Assembly: GCA_030378125.1 (NCBI GenBank) | Contig: JAUCGN010000014.1 | Location: 1 to 17,259, forward strand | DNA length: 17,259 nt | Direction of reading: 5' to 3' | Origin: Thiotrichales bacterium HSG1 | GTDB lineage: Bacteria > Pseudomonadota > Gammaproteobacteria > Beggiatoales > Beggiatoaceae | Shown: in pieces, positions 1 through 7,665 of the stretch | Position numbering within the stretch: position 1 is the first letter of the stretch | Layout of the letters: every line of letters begins with the position of its first letter | The notes under the pieces: generated by a model | What the model saw: only the letters and a program-made list of their open reading frames with translations | Told to the model about the DNA's origin: nothing | Database searches by the model: none | Made by a program: the position numbers and the translations under genes

Positions 1-14
1 CAAAGGAAAGCAAA

Positions 15-2546
15 ATGAGATACCTACTATTAATTTTCCTGTTAATCACTATTCTATCCGCCAATGCCGAAATAATGACCGATGGCACACTCGGCCAACA
101 AATAAATTTACCCGGCAACAATTTCCAAATAACTCCAAATCTAGGCCAACAACACGGCAGCAACCTCTTCCATAGCTTCCAAGATTTCAATTTAAATAGC
201 TCAGAATCAGCAACTTTTTCTGGGCCAAATTCAGTGCAAAATATAATCAGTCGAGTCACTGGTGGCAACTCTTCTAGTATTGATGGTTTAATTCGTTCAA
301 CAATTCCCAATGCTGATTTCTATTTTTTAAATCCGTATGGAATTATGTTTGGGTCTAATGCTAAATTAGATATACAAGGAAGCTTTCATGCTAGTACTGC
401 TGATTATTTACGTTTAGGAGAAAATGGAAGATTTGATGTTCGTAATCCTAGTGATAGTTTATTGACTGTTGCACCATTGGAAAGTTTTGGTTTTTTGACT
501 GATTCACCAGCTTCCATTACAACTAAAAACAGTAATTTATCAGTTTTTGAAGGTAAAGATTTATCGTTAATTGGTGGAGATTTAAATTTAACTGGTGAAG
601 CTTCTATTCAATTTGATGAAATGGGTTTTGAAGTTTTATCTTCTGATTCAAAAATTTCCGCAACTAATGGTCAAATTAACCTTGTAAGTGTTGGTTCTAA
701 AGGGGAATTTATTGCAGATAAATTGGAGCTACAAGCTGAAGGAGGAAAAATTATTGTTACTAATAGTTTATTTGATATAAGCGGTAGTGGCGGTATTTTT
801 ATTCGTGGAAAACGGCTTTTAATGCATGATTCTTCTATTTGGAATCATTTGGCGGAACAAGATGGTAAAAATATTGAAATGAATCTCCAAGAATCCATTC
901 ATATTACCGGTAATTTATTAGCTATATCAAACATTACTCTAGGTAGCGGTAATGTGGGAAATATTGATATTATCACTCCTCATTTAGAAATAACTGGTAG
1001 TATTATTGATGCTGGTAGTAAAGCTGCTGGTAATGCGGGAACCATTAATATCAAAGCAACCGATGTGTTATTGCAAGATGGAGCGATGATGACTGTTGGT
1101 GCTAAAGGTAATGGGGCTGGTGGTTCTTTAAATATTCAAGCATCTAATTCTATGTCATTATCTGGTTATCGCAAAGGAACTATAGTCAATACTGGCCGTA
1201 AAATGACTGATTATCCATGTTTTATTACCGGAAGTACCTACGGCTCATATCCAGCTGGAAATATAACAATTACAACCAGTTCTTTTAATACAGATGGCTA
1301 TATTACAGCTAATACTCATGGAGAAGGTCAAGCTGGCGACATAATTTTTAATGTAGACAATTTAACTTTAACTGATGGTGGATTCATTACCAGTTCAACT
1401 GATTCTAAAGGCCACAGTGGTAATATTAATATCACAGCCACAGACACAGTCTCTCTTACAGGTAGAAATCAAAGAGTAATTTTTGGAGTTATACCAATTA
1501 ATACTATGCGTAGTAATATTGGCACCACGACTTCCAGAAATGGTGATATTGGTAATGCTGGCAATGTCACTATTTCAGCAGCAAATTTTAATATAGATGA
1601 TGGAGATTTATCAACTACAACTGGTGGAGATGGAAATGGTGGAAATATTTCAATTAATAGCAAAAATATACAAATTAAAAATGGAGGGTTAATTCAAAGT
1701 AATACAGCTGCCTTTTTGGGTGATATGAAATTCATCGGCAATGGTGAAGGTGGGCATATTAAAGTGATAACTGATGAAATCACTGTATCTGACAGTAATA
1801 TTTCTAGTGATACTTTCAATACCAGTTCAGGCGGTGATATTATTGTTGAAGCAAAGAAAATAACTGTTAATGATTCTGGTACTATTTCAGCTAAAAGTCA
1901 CGATACTGGGGATGCTGGACAAGTTACCATGCAAGCAAATACTATAAATCTAACCAATCAAGGACAAATTAATACGGAAGCAGAAAATGCCACTGGAGGC
2001 AATTTGGCAATCTCAGTTTCTGATTTATTGTATCTACACGAAGGAAAGATTACTACAAGTGTTGGTGCTGGCAAAGGTCAAGGTGGTAATATTTCAATTG
2101 AAAATCCTAACTTTATAGTGTTAAATCAAGGACAAATTAAAGCTCAAGCTGATACTGGACATGGTGGCAATATCAACATTAAATCTGAACAATTCATAAC
2201 TTCTCCAGATAGCTTGGTAAGTGCTTCCTCAAATCTTGGTCTGGATGGTGATGTTAATATTGAATCTCTTGATGTGGATTTAACCGGAGCCTTAAAAGCT
2301 TTCGGCATAAACTTTCTCAACGCTGCCGCCCACATGAAACGTCACTGCACCATAGAACAAAAAATAACTCCAAGCACTTTTTATGTATTCCATGTAACTG
2401 GTAGCCAACCTTTTCCAGCCGATTTTATCGCTAATGAACTGATTCTTATTGAAGAAGAAGAGATTGACCTAAAAACTGAAATTAAAGAATCTAAAACGGT
2501 GAATTGGATTGGTTGTCGGCCAAATTTGACTTTGAATAAGATTTAA
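15..2546 (+). CDS. Two-partner-secretion exoprotein (TpsA), filamentous hemagglutinin N-terminal domain; paralog 1
   Basis: The protein has 843 residues. Residues 1-18 form a Sec signal peptide (basic start, Leu/Ile core, ending SANA before EI). A TPS (haemagglutination activity) domain covers about residues 19-270, including the family signature region with NPYGIMFG (usually NPNG) and GSFHASTADYLRL at about 107-133. The remainder is Gly/Asn/Thr/Ser-rich with recurring 'G.GGN+.+' segments, as expected for a right-handed beta-helix. In this family the TPS domain directs export through an outer-membrane TpsB pore; no tpsB lies in the window. The C-terminus carries two cysteines (RHCTIEQ and GCRPNL) conserved in the 4959-7484 paralog. 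The start is supported by AAGGAAAG at positions 3-10. Adhesin or exoprotein is a family-level call; the ligand is unknown. The gene ends just before an intergenic inverted repeat. Confidence 0.9.
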   Translation: MRYLLLIFLLITILSANAEIMTDGTLGQQINLPGNNFQITPNLGQQHGSNLFHSFQDFNLNSSESATFSGPNSVQNIISRVTGGNSSSIDGLIRSTIPNADFYFLNPYGIMFGSNAKLDIQGSFHASTADYLRLGENGRFDVRNPSDSLLTVAPLESFGFLTDSPASITTKNSNLSVFEGKDLSLIGGDLNLTGEASIQFDEMGFEVLSSDSKISATNGQINLVSVGSKGEFIADKLELQAEGGKIIVTNSLFDISGSGGIFIRGKRLLMHDSSIWNHLAEQDGKNIEMNLQESIHITGNLLAISNITLGSGNVGNIDIITPHLEITGSIIDAGSKAAGNAGTINIKATDVLLQDGAMMTVGAKGNGAGGSLNIQASNSMSLSGYRKGTIVNTGRKMTDYPCFITGSTYGSYPAGNITITTSSFNTDGYITANTHGEGQAGDIIFNVDNLTLTDGGFITSSTDSKGHSGNINITATDTVSLTGRNQRVIFGVIPINTMRSNIGTTTSRNGDIGNAGNVTISAANFNIDDGDLSTTTGGDGNGGNISINSKNIQIKNGGLIQSNTAAFLGDMKFIGNGEGGHIKVITDEITVSDSNISSDTFNTSSGGDIIVEAKKITVNDSGTISAKSHDTGDAGQVTMQANTINLTNQGQINTEAENATGGNLAISVSDLLYLHEGKITTSVGAGKGQGGNISIENPNFIVLNQGQIKAQADTGHGGNINIKSEQFITSPDSLVSASSNLGLDGDVNIESLDVDLTGALKAFGINFLNAAAHMKRHCTIEQKITPSTFYVFHVTGSQPFPADFIANELILIEEEEIDLKTEIKESKTVNWIGCRPNLTLNKI

Positions 2547-2547
2547 T

Positions 2548-2615
2548 GGATTAAAGGATAGACAGGATTTTAAAGCGATTGAATTTGTATTTAATCATGT
2601 TTTATCTTTATAATC
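2548..2615. repeat. Imperfect inverted repeat with GGATTA/CAGGAT motifs downstream of tpsA paralog 1
   Basis: The arm at 2549-2568 (GGATTAAAGGATAGACAGGA) pairs imperfectly with 2594-2615, whose reverse complement begins GGATTATAAAGATAAAACA. It uses the same GGATTA/CAGGAT vocabulary as the inverted repeat at 10902-11015, so both probably belong to one dispersed intergenic repeat type. Lying 2 bp after a stop codon, it could also act as a transcript 3' hairpin, but there is no clean U-tract. Confidence 0.4.
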
Positions 2616-2651
2616 CGTGTAATTACGTTCAAAACTTCAAAGGAAAGCAAA

Positions 2652-2912
2652 ATGAAATACCTACTATTAATTTTCCTGTTAATCACTATTCTATCCTCCA
2701 ACGCCGAAGTAATCACTGATGGCACACTCGGTCAACAAATAAATTTACAAGGCTCCGATTTTCAAATTACTCCAGATCAAGGCCAACAACACGGTGGCAA
2801 CCTTTTCCATAGTTTCCAAGACTTCAATTTAAACAGTTCAGAATCAGCAAATTTCTCTGGCTCAAATTCAATACAGAATATCATTAGTCGTGTAACTGGT
2901 AGTAATTCTTAA
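2652..2912 (+). pseudogene. Truncated TpsA paralog (N-terminal fragment of filamentous hemagglutinin-like protein)
   Basis: This 86-codon ORF reproduces the signal peptide and the first part of the TPS domain of the flanking 843- and 841-residue paralogs, and stops at RVTGSNS, where the relatives continue RVTGGN..IDGLIRST. Of the 59 bases covering the leader and signal peptide (2638-2696), 58 match positions 1-59, including the AAGGAAAG ribosome-binding site. Downstream identity falls to an estimated 80%. The NPYG region and the whole beta-helix are missing, so it cannot work as a TPS exoprotein; a short secreted peptide is the only possible product. Sequence after 2912 no longer resembles tpsA. 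It is a 5' remnant of a duplicated copy, possibly still transcribed into the response regulator 50 bp downstream. Confidence 0.8.
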
Positions 2913-2962
2913 AATTTAGTATGCTTATAATAACAATTGAATCTTATATAAGTTTAAAATAA

Positions 2963-3625
2963 ATGCGACTACTATTAATAGAAGATGATATTCAACTCGG
3001 TAATGGCATCCAAATTGGTTTAAAACAGGCAAATCATGTTGTTGATTGGGTAACAGATGGTAAAGCCGGAGAACATGCTCTCAAAGTTGAGAACTATACA
3101 GCTTTGATTTTAGATTTAACCTTACCAAAAATAGATGGTTTACAGATTCTTAAAAACTTACGAAACCAAGGAAATACAATCCCAGTATTAATTTTAACTG
3201 CACGTGATTCAGTTAGTGATAAAATACTTGGTTTAGATACTGGAGCTGATGACTATCTAGTAAAACCTTTTGATTTAGATGAATTAACTGCACGTTTACG
3301 AGCTTTATCTCGGCGACAAACTGGAATAGTTTCACCTTGTATTGAATATGGCAATTTATGCCTTGACCAAACTGCATTTACTTTAACTAAAGATGGTCAA
3401 TCCGTAATTTTATCTCAACGTGAATTTTTTATCTTACAAACCTTATTAGAAAACGTTGGTAAAGTATTATCACGCTCTCATTTGGAAGACAATTTATATG
3501 GTTGGGACGAACTAATTGAAAGTAATGCAGTTGAAGTTCATATTCACCATTTACGTAAAAAATTAGGCAAGGAATTAATCCGTACTATACGTGGTATAGG
3601 TTATGTAATTCCAAAGTTACCATGA
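2963..3625 (+). CDS. OmpR/PhoB-family response regulator (QseB/PmrA-like)
   Basis: The protein has 220 residues, typical for the family. The receiver domain (about 1-118) carries the acidic pair D8/D9 (IEDD), the phospho-acceptor D51 (LILDLTLPKIDG), T79 and K101 (LVKPF). A winged-helix DNA-binding domain covers about 125-218, with LSQREFFILQTL, the VEVHIHHLRKKL recognition region and the terminal IRGIGYVI hairpin. It should be phosphorylated by the adjacent kinase, whose ATG overlaps its stop by 4 bp (ATGA), indicating translational coupling. No clear Shine-Dalgarno precedes the ATG; the leader is AT-rich. The upstream neighbour is the truncated tpsA and the downstream neighbour, past the kinase, is a full tpsA paralog. 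Control of that exoprotein is a positional inference. QseB/PmrA resemblance is by overall pattern only, so no symbol is given. Confidence 0.93.
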   Translation: MRLLLIEDDIQLGNGIQIGLKQANHVVDWVTDGKAGEHALKVENYTALILDLTLPKIDGLQILKNLRNQGNTIPVLILTARDSVSDKILGLDTGADDYLVKPFDLDELTARLRALSRRQTGIVSPCIEYGNLCLDQTAFTLTKDGQSVILSQREFFILQTLLENVGKVLSRSHLEDNLYGWDELIESNAVEVHIHHLRKKLGKELIRTIRGIGYVIPKLP

Positions 3626-4941
3626 CTTTCTCAATCAGAAAACGTTTATTATTACAACTACTAACCTTAATTGGAATAGTTTGGTTTGTAGTAACTTGGC
3701 AAGTTTACACAGATACTCAACATGAAGTAGAAGAATTATTTGATGCTAATCTGTCACAAAATGCTAAGATACTGTTGACGTTAATTAAACAAGAAATAGT
3801 TGAACATAAAGAAATAAAATTAACCAAATACGGTCATCGCTACGAACATAAATTAGCTTTTTTAATTCGTTCTAAGACGAAAAAAGTTTTACTACGTTCC
3901 ATATCTACACCTTTATTTCCCATTTTTAACTCAAATTCATATCATGATTATAAAGATGGCAAATATTTATGGAGAGTGTTTACTTTACAAACTGAAGATT
4001 TTTTAATTCAGACTGGAGAACGTTACTATATACGCAATGAACTAATTGAAGAAATTATAGAAAGTACACTTACTAGTTTAATAATAGCGTTGCCTCTATT
4101 AGCAATTTTAATTTGGATAAGTGTAGGTAGTAGTTTTAAGTCTATACAACAAATTACTAATGAAATTACCGTTAGAAATCCAGAACAATTACAAACCTTA
4201 CAAATTCGTAAAATTCCTTTAGAAATTAAACCATTAATTGATGCTTTGAATAATTTATTTAACCGATTATCACAAGCTTTTGCAAATGAAAGGCGTTTTA
4301 CTGCTGATGCAGCCCACGAATTACGTACCCCTTTAGCTGGTTTAAAAATTCAAACTCAAGTTGCTCTACGTTCTAATACTCCTGAACAATTACAACAAGC
4401 ATTAGAGCAGATAAATATCAGTATTGATCGAACAACACGTTTAATTGAACAATTGTTAATTCTAGCACGGGTGGATACTAGTCAAAAAATTACAACTACT
4501 TCAATAGATATGTATGTTTTACTCAGCCAATTGATTGTAGATTTAACTCCCCAAGCTTTAGAAAAAAATATAGATTTAGGTTTAGAATATACTGGAAAAT
4601 TTTATAAAATAATTAGTAATCAAGAACATTTATATTTAATGTATCGCAACTTAATTGATAATGCTATTCGTTATAGCCCACAAAATGGTAAAGTCACAGT
4701 GACTATATATAAACCATTTTCAAATCAATTAGTTGTTACTATACTTGATACTGGTTGTGGTATTTCAACTGACCAGCAACAAAAAGTTTTTGAACGTTTT
4801 TATCGTGGGGAACAGCAAAATACTTTAGGTAGTGGTTTGGGATTATCAATCGTGCAAAGAATAGCAGAATTATATCACATAGAAATTCAGTTAGAGAATA
4901 TGGAAAAAGGATTGCTTGTAACAACATATTTATCCAAATAA
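3622..4941 (+). CDS. Membrane sensor histidine kinase (QseC/PmrB-like), partner of the upstream response regulator
   Basis: The protein has 439 residues. A first membrane helix spans about 8-29, a periplasmic sensor segment about 30-148, and a second helix about 150-170, followed by a HAMP-like linker. The HisKA motif FTADAAHELRTPLAG contains the phospho-acceptor H232. The ATPase domain shows an N box (NLIDNAIRYSP, N347 central), a G1 box (DTGCG, D376) and a G2 box (GSGLGLS, from about 403). All catalytic landmarks are present, so the kinase looks intact. It overlaps the response regulator by 4 bp, the standard arrangement for a cognate pair. Only 17 bp separate its stop from the next tpsA start, so the three genes are likely cotranscribed. 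The periplasmic sensor has no recognised fold and its stimulus is unknown. Confidence 0.93.
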   Translation: MTFSIRKRLLLQLLTLIGIVWFVVTWQVYTDTQHEVEELFDANLSQNAKILLTLIKQEIVEHKEIKLTKYGHRYEHKLAFLIRSKTKKVLLRSISTPLFPIFNSNSYHDYKDGKYLWRVFTLQTEDFLIQTGERYYIRNELIEEIIESTLTSLIIALPLLAILIWISVGSSFKSIQQITNEITVRNPEQLQTLQIRKIPLEIKPLIDALNNLFNRLSQAFANERRFTADAAHELRTPLAGLKIQTQVALRSNTPEQLQQALEQINISIDRTTRLIEQLLILARVDTSQKITTTSIDMYVLLSQLIVDLTPQALEKNIDLGLEYTGKFYKIISNQEHLYLMYRNLIDNAIRYSPQNGKVTVTIYKPFSNQLVVTILDTGCGISTDQQQKVFERFYRGEQQNTLGSGLGLSIVQRIAELYHIEIQLENMEKGLLVTTYLSK

Positions 4942-4958
4942 AATTAACCTCAACAATT

Positions 4959-7484
4959 ATGAAATATTTAATGATTATACCTGTATTATTCATTAATTTA
5001 TCCGTCAACGCCGAAGTAATAACAGACGGAACTCTAGGCCAACAAATAAACCTACCCGGTCTCAACTTCCAAATAACTCCAGATTTAGGTCAGCAACACG
5101 GTGGCAATCTTTTCCACAGCTTCCAAGATTTTAATCTAAATAGTTCAGAGTCGGCGACATTTTCTGGGCCAAATTCAGTCCAAAATATCATCAATCGAGT
5201 TACCGGCGGTAATCCTTCTAATATTGATGGTTTAATTCGCTCAACAATTCCCAGTGCTGATATGTATTTTTTGAATCCATATGGAATTATGTTTGGGCCT
5301 AATGCCCAATTAGATGTACAAGGTTCTTTCCATGCCAGCACTGCTGATTATTTGCGATTGGGAGAAAATGGACGGTTTGATGTTCGCAATCCAAGTGATA
5401 GTTTATTGACTGTGGCACCGGTTGAAGCATTTGGTTTTTTGACAGATTCACCAGCTTCTATTACAACGAAAAATAGCATATTAGCCATTCCTGAAGAAAA
5501 AAATTTATCACTTATTGGTGGTGATTTATATTTAATTGGAGAAACTCCTATCCAATTTGATGAGATGGGTTTTGATATTTTATCTGCTAACTCAAAGTTT
5601 TCTACTACTAATGGACAAATTAATCTTGTAAGTATGGCTTCTAAAGGGGAATTTATTCCTAATAATTTAAAATTACAAACTGAAGGTGGGAAAATTGTTG
5701 CCGATAATACTTTGTTTGATATAAAAGACAGTAGTATTGTTATTCGTGGAAAACAGCTTTTAATGAATGATTCTTCTATCTGGACACATTTAGCTGAACA
5801 GGATGGCAAAAATATTGATATGAATCTTCAAGAATCTACTAATATATCTGGTGATTTAGCAGCTATATCCAACATAACTTTAGGCAAGGGTAATGTAGGT
5901 AATATTAATATTACTACTCCATATTTAGAAATCGATGGTAGCATTATTGATGCTGGTAGTAAAGCTTTTGGTAACGCAGGAACTATTAATATTAAGGCAA
6001 CTGATGTATTTTTGCGAAAAGGAGCAATGATGACTGTTGGTGCTAGAGGCAGTGGTGCAGGTGGTTCTTTAAATATTGAAGCTTCTAACTCTTTATCATT
6101 ATTGGATTATCGTAAAGGCACTATCGTTAATGCTGGGCGTAAAATGTTTAATTTTCCATGTTTTATTACTGGTAGTACTTACGGCCCACATCCAGCAGGA
6201 AATATTACAATTACAACTAGTTCCCTTGATATGGATGGTATTATTACTGCAAATACACATGGAGATGGTAAAGCAGGTGACATTATTTTTAACGTAGATA
6301 ATATGAATTTAACTGGCGGTGGATTTATTACCAGTGTAGGTGACTCTAAGGGAGCAAGTGGAAAAATCAGCGTTACAGCTACAGATACTTTTTCAATTAA
6401 CGGTAAAAATCAGAATGAAGTTTTTGGTAATCCAATTGATAATACTCAAAGTTATATTGGTACTTATTCTTACGGAGATGGTCAAGCAGGTGATATTAAT
6501 ATTTCAGCAGCAACTTTTAGTGTAGATAATGGAAGATTATCAACAGCAACTGGTGGAAAAGGAACTGGTGGGAATATTTCGCTTAATGTCAATAATTTAC
6601 AAGTAATTAATGGTGGCACAATTGATAGTAATACTAGGTCTTTTTTTAGGATTTGGCGTGTAGGGACTGGAAAAGGTGGTCATATTGATATTACTGCTGA
6701 TGAAATTATGGTTTCTGGTAGTAATAGTGCGATTTCTAGTGATACTTTTAACACAAGTTCAGGGGGAAATGTTAATATGCAAGCCAATAAAATCACTATT
6801 ACTGATTCAGGTATTATATCAGCTAAAAGCCAAAGTACTGGCGATGCAGGCCATATTACTGTGCAAGCAAATACTATAAATTTAACTAAAAAAGGTAAAA
6901 TAAGTACGGAAGCAAACGATGCTACTGGAGGCAATTTGGCAATCTTGGCTTCTGATTTATTATATCTACAAGAAGGAAAAATTACTACAAGTGTTGGTGC
7001 TGGCAAAGGTCAAGGTGGTAATATTTCAATTGAAAATCCTAACTTTATAGTGTTAAATCAAGGACAAATTAAAGCTCAAGCTGATACTGGACATGGTGGC
7101 AATATCAACATTAAATCTGAACAATTCATAACTTCTCCAGATAGCTTGGTAAGTGCTTCCTCAAATCTTGGTCTGGATGGTGATGTTAATATTGAATCTC
7201 TTGATGTGGATTTAACCGGAGCCTTAAAAGCTTTCGGCATAAACTTTCTCAACGCTGCCGCCCACATGAAACGTCACTGCACCATAGAACAAAAAATAAA
7301 TCCAAGCACTTTTTATGTATTCCATGTAACTGGTAGCCAACCTTTTCCATCTGACCTCATTGCCAACGAATTAGTTTTAATCGAAGACGAAGAGGAAGTT
7401 GATTTGAAAACTGAAGTGAAAAAAGTAAAGCAGGTAGATTGGACTGGTTGTCGGCCAAATTTGACTTTGGATAAGATTTGGTAG
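4959..7484 (+). CDS. Two-partner-secretion exoprotein (TpsA), filamentous hemagglutinin N-terminal domain; paralog 2
   Basis: The protein has 841 residues, is colinear with the 15-2546 gene product and similar over its whole length. It has a signal peptide (about 1-18, ending SVNA before EV), a TPS domain with NPYGIMFGPNAQLDVQGSFHAST, a Gly/Asn-rich beta-helix body, and a C-terminus with two cysteines (RHCTIEQ, GCRPNL). The signal-peptide DNA differs from that of the other two copies. Positions 6981-7349 match 2049-2417 at all but one base, a gene-conversion signature. The start lies 17 bp after the histidine kinase stop with no evident Shine-Dalgarno, which suggests translation as part of the response regulator-kinase transcript. 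The original end was probably ...DKI-stop; a MITE inserted at about 7477 converts this to ...DKIW followed by TAG within the element. The transporter is not in the window. Confidence 0.9.
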   Translation: MKYLMIIPVLFINLSVNAEVITDGTLGQQINLPGLNFQITPDLGQQHGGNLFHSFQDFNLNSSESATFSGPNSVQNIINRVTGGNPSNIDGLIRSTIPSADMYFLNPYGIMFGPNAQLDVQGSFHASTADYLRLGENGRFDVRNPSDSLLTVAPVEAFGFLTDSPASITTKNSILAIPEEKNLSLIGGDLYLIGETPIQFDEMGFDILSANSKFSTTNGQINLVSMASKGEFIPNNLKLQTEGGKIVADNTLFDIKDSSIVIRGKQLLMNDSSIWTHLAEQDGKNIDMNLQESTNISGDLAAISNITLGKGNVGNINITTPYLEIDGSIIDAGSKAFGNAGTINIKATDVFLRKGAMMTVGARGSGAGGSLNIEASNSLSLLDYRKGTIVNAGRKMFNFPCFITGSTYGPHPAGNITITTSSLDMDGIITANTHGDGKAGDIIFNVDNMNLTGGGFITSVGDSKGASGKISVTATDTFSINGKNQNEVFGNPIDNTQSYIGTYSYGDGQAGDINISAATFSVDNGRLSTATGGKGTGGNISLNVNNLQVINGGTIDSNTRSFFRIWRVGTGKGGHIDITADEIMVSGSNSAISSDTFNTSSGGNVNMQANKITITDSGIISAKSQSTGDAGHITVQANTINLTKKGKISTEANDATGGNLAILASDLLYLQEGKITTSVGAGKGQGGNISIENPNFIVLNQGQIKAQADTGHGGNINIKSEQFITSPDSLVSASSNLGLDGDVNIESLDVDLTGALKAFGINFLNAAAHMKRHCTIEQKINPSTFYVFHVTGSQPFPSDLIANELVLIEDEEEVDLKTEVKKVKQVDWTGCRPNLTLDKIW

Positions 7485-7572
7485 TCCTGCACAGAATAGT
7501 GTTTATTCTAAAAAAGCTGTTAAATATCAAGTAATTAATATATTTATCACTATACATTGCAGGACTACCAAA
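7477..7572. mobile_element. MITE-like element, copy 1 (~95 bp) with 15-bp perfect terminal inverted repeats
   Basis: The termini TTTGGTAGTCCTGCA (7477-7491) and TGCAGGACTACCAAA (7558-7572) are exact inverted repeats. The interior is closely matched, in reverse complement, by 9202-9292, for example the CACAGAATAGTGTTT, AAGCTGT and TATCACTATACATTGCA segments. It has no coding capacity beyond chance ORFs, so it must be non-autonomous. It overlaps the end of the tpsA paralog and provides its TAG stop. A target-site duplication cannot be defined with confidence. Confidence 0.75.
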
Positions 7573-7633
7573 TTAAAGTGTATTAATAGACCTTTGCACG
7601 ATGCAAGATAGTTATCCCATAAACAGAAATATG

Positions 7634-7665
7634 AGCAAAAATTAGCCAAACATAATAATTTTGCT
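7634..7665 (-). terminator. Possible hairpin terminator after the radical SAM gene
   Basis: AGCAAAA (7634-7640) pairs with TTTTGCT (7659-7665), extended by imperfect ATTA/TAAT pairing around a GCCAAACATA loop. It overlaps the stop codon of the minus-strand radical SAM gene. The stem is AT-rich and the following minus-strand bases (CATATTTC) are not a strong U-tract, so the terminator role is tentative. Confidence 0.25.

Noticed and set aside
1000..2200. Recurring GGTGGTAAT-like words suggesting a DNA repeat
   Set aside because: They encode Gly-Gly-Asn turns of the beta-helix and vary in sequence and spacing; protein-level repetition explains them.
2144..2335. Minus-strand ORF of 63 codons, identical to one at 7076-7267
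   Set aside because: Both are antisense shadows of the conserved tpsA block; they are identical only because the block itself is nearly identical in DNA.
2913..2962. Promoter for the response regulator in the short AT-rich gap
   Set aside because: TATATAA-like words are present, but no -35 with suitable spacing could be fixed in such AT-rich DNA.
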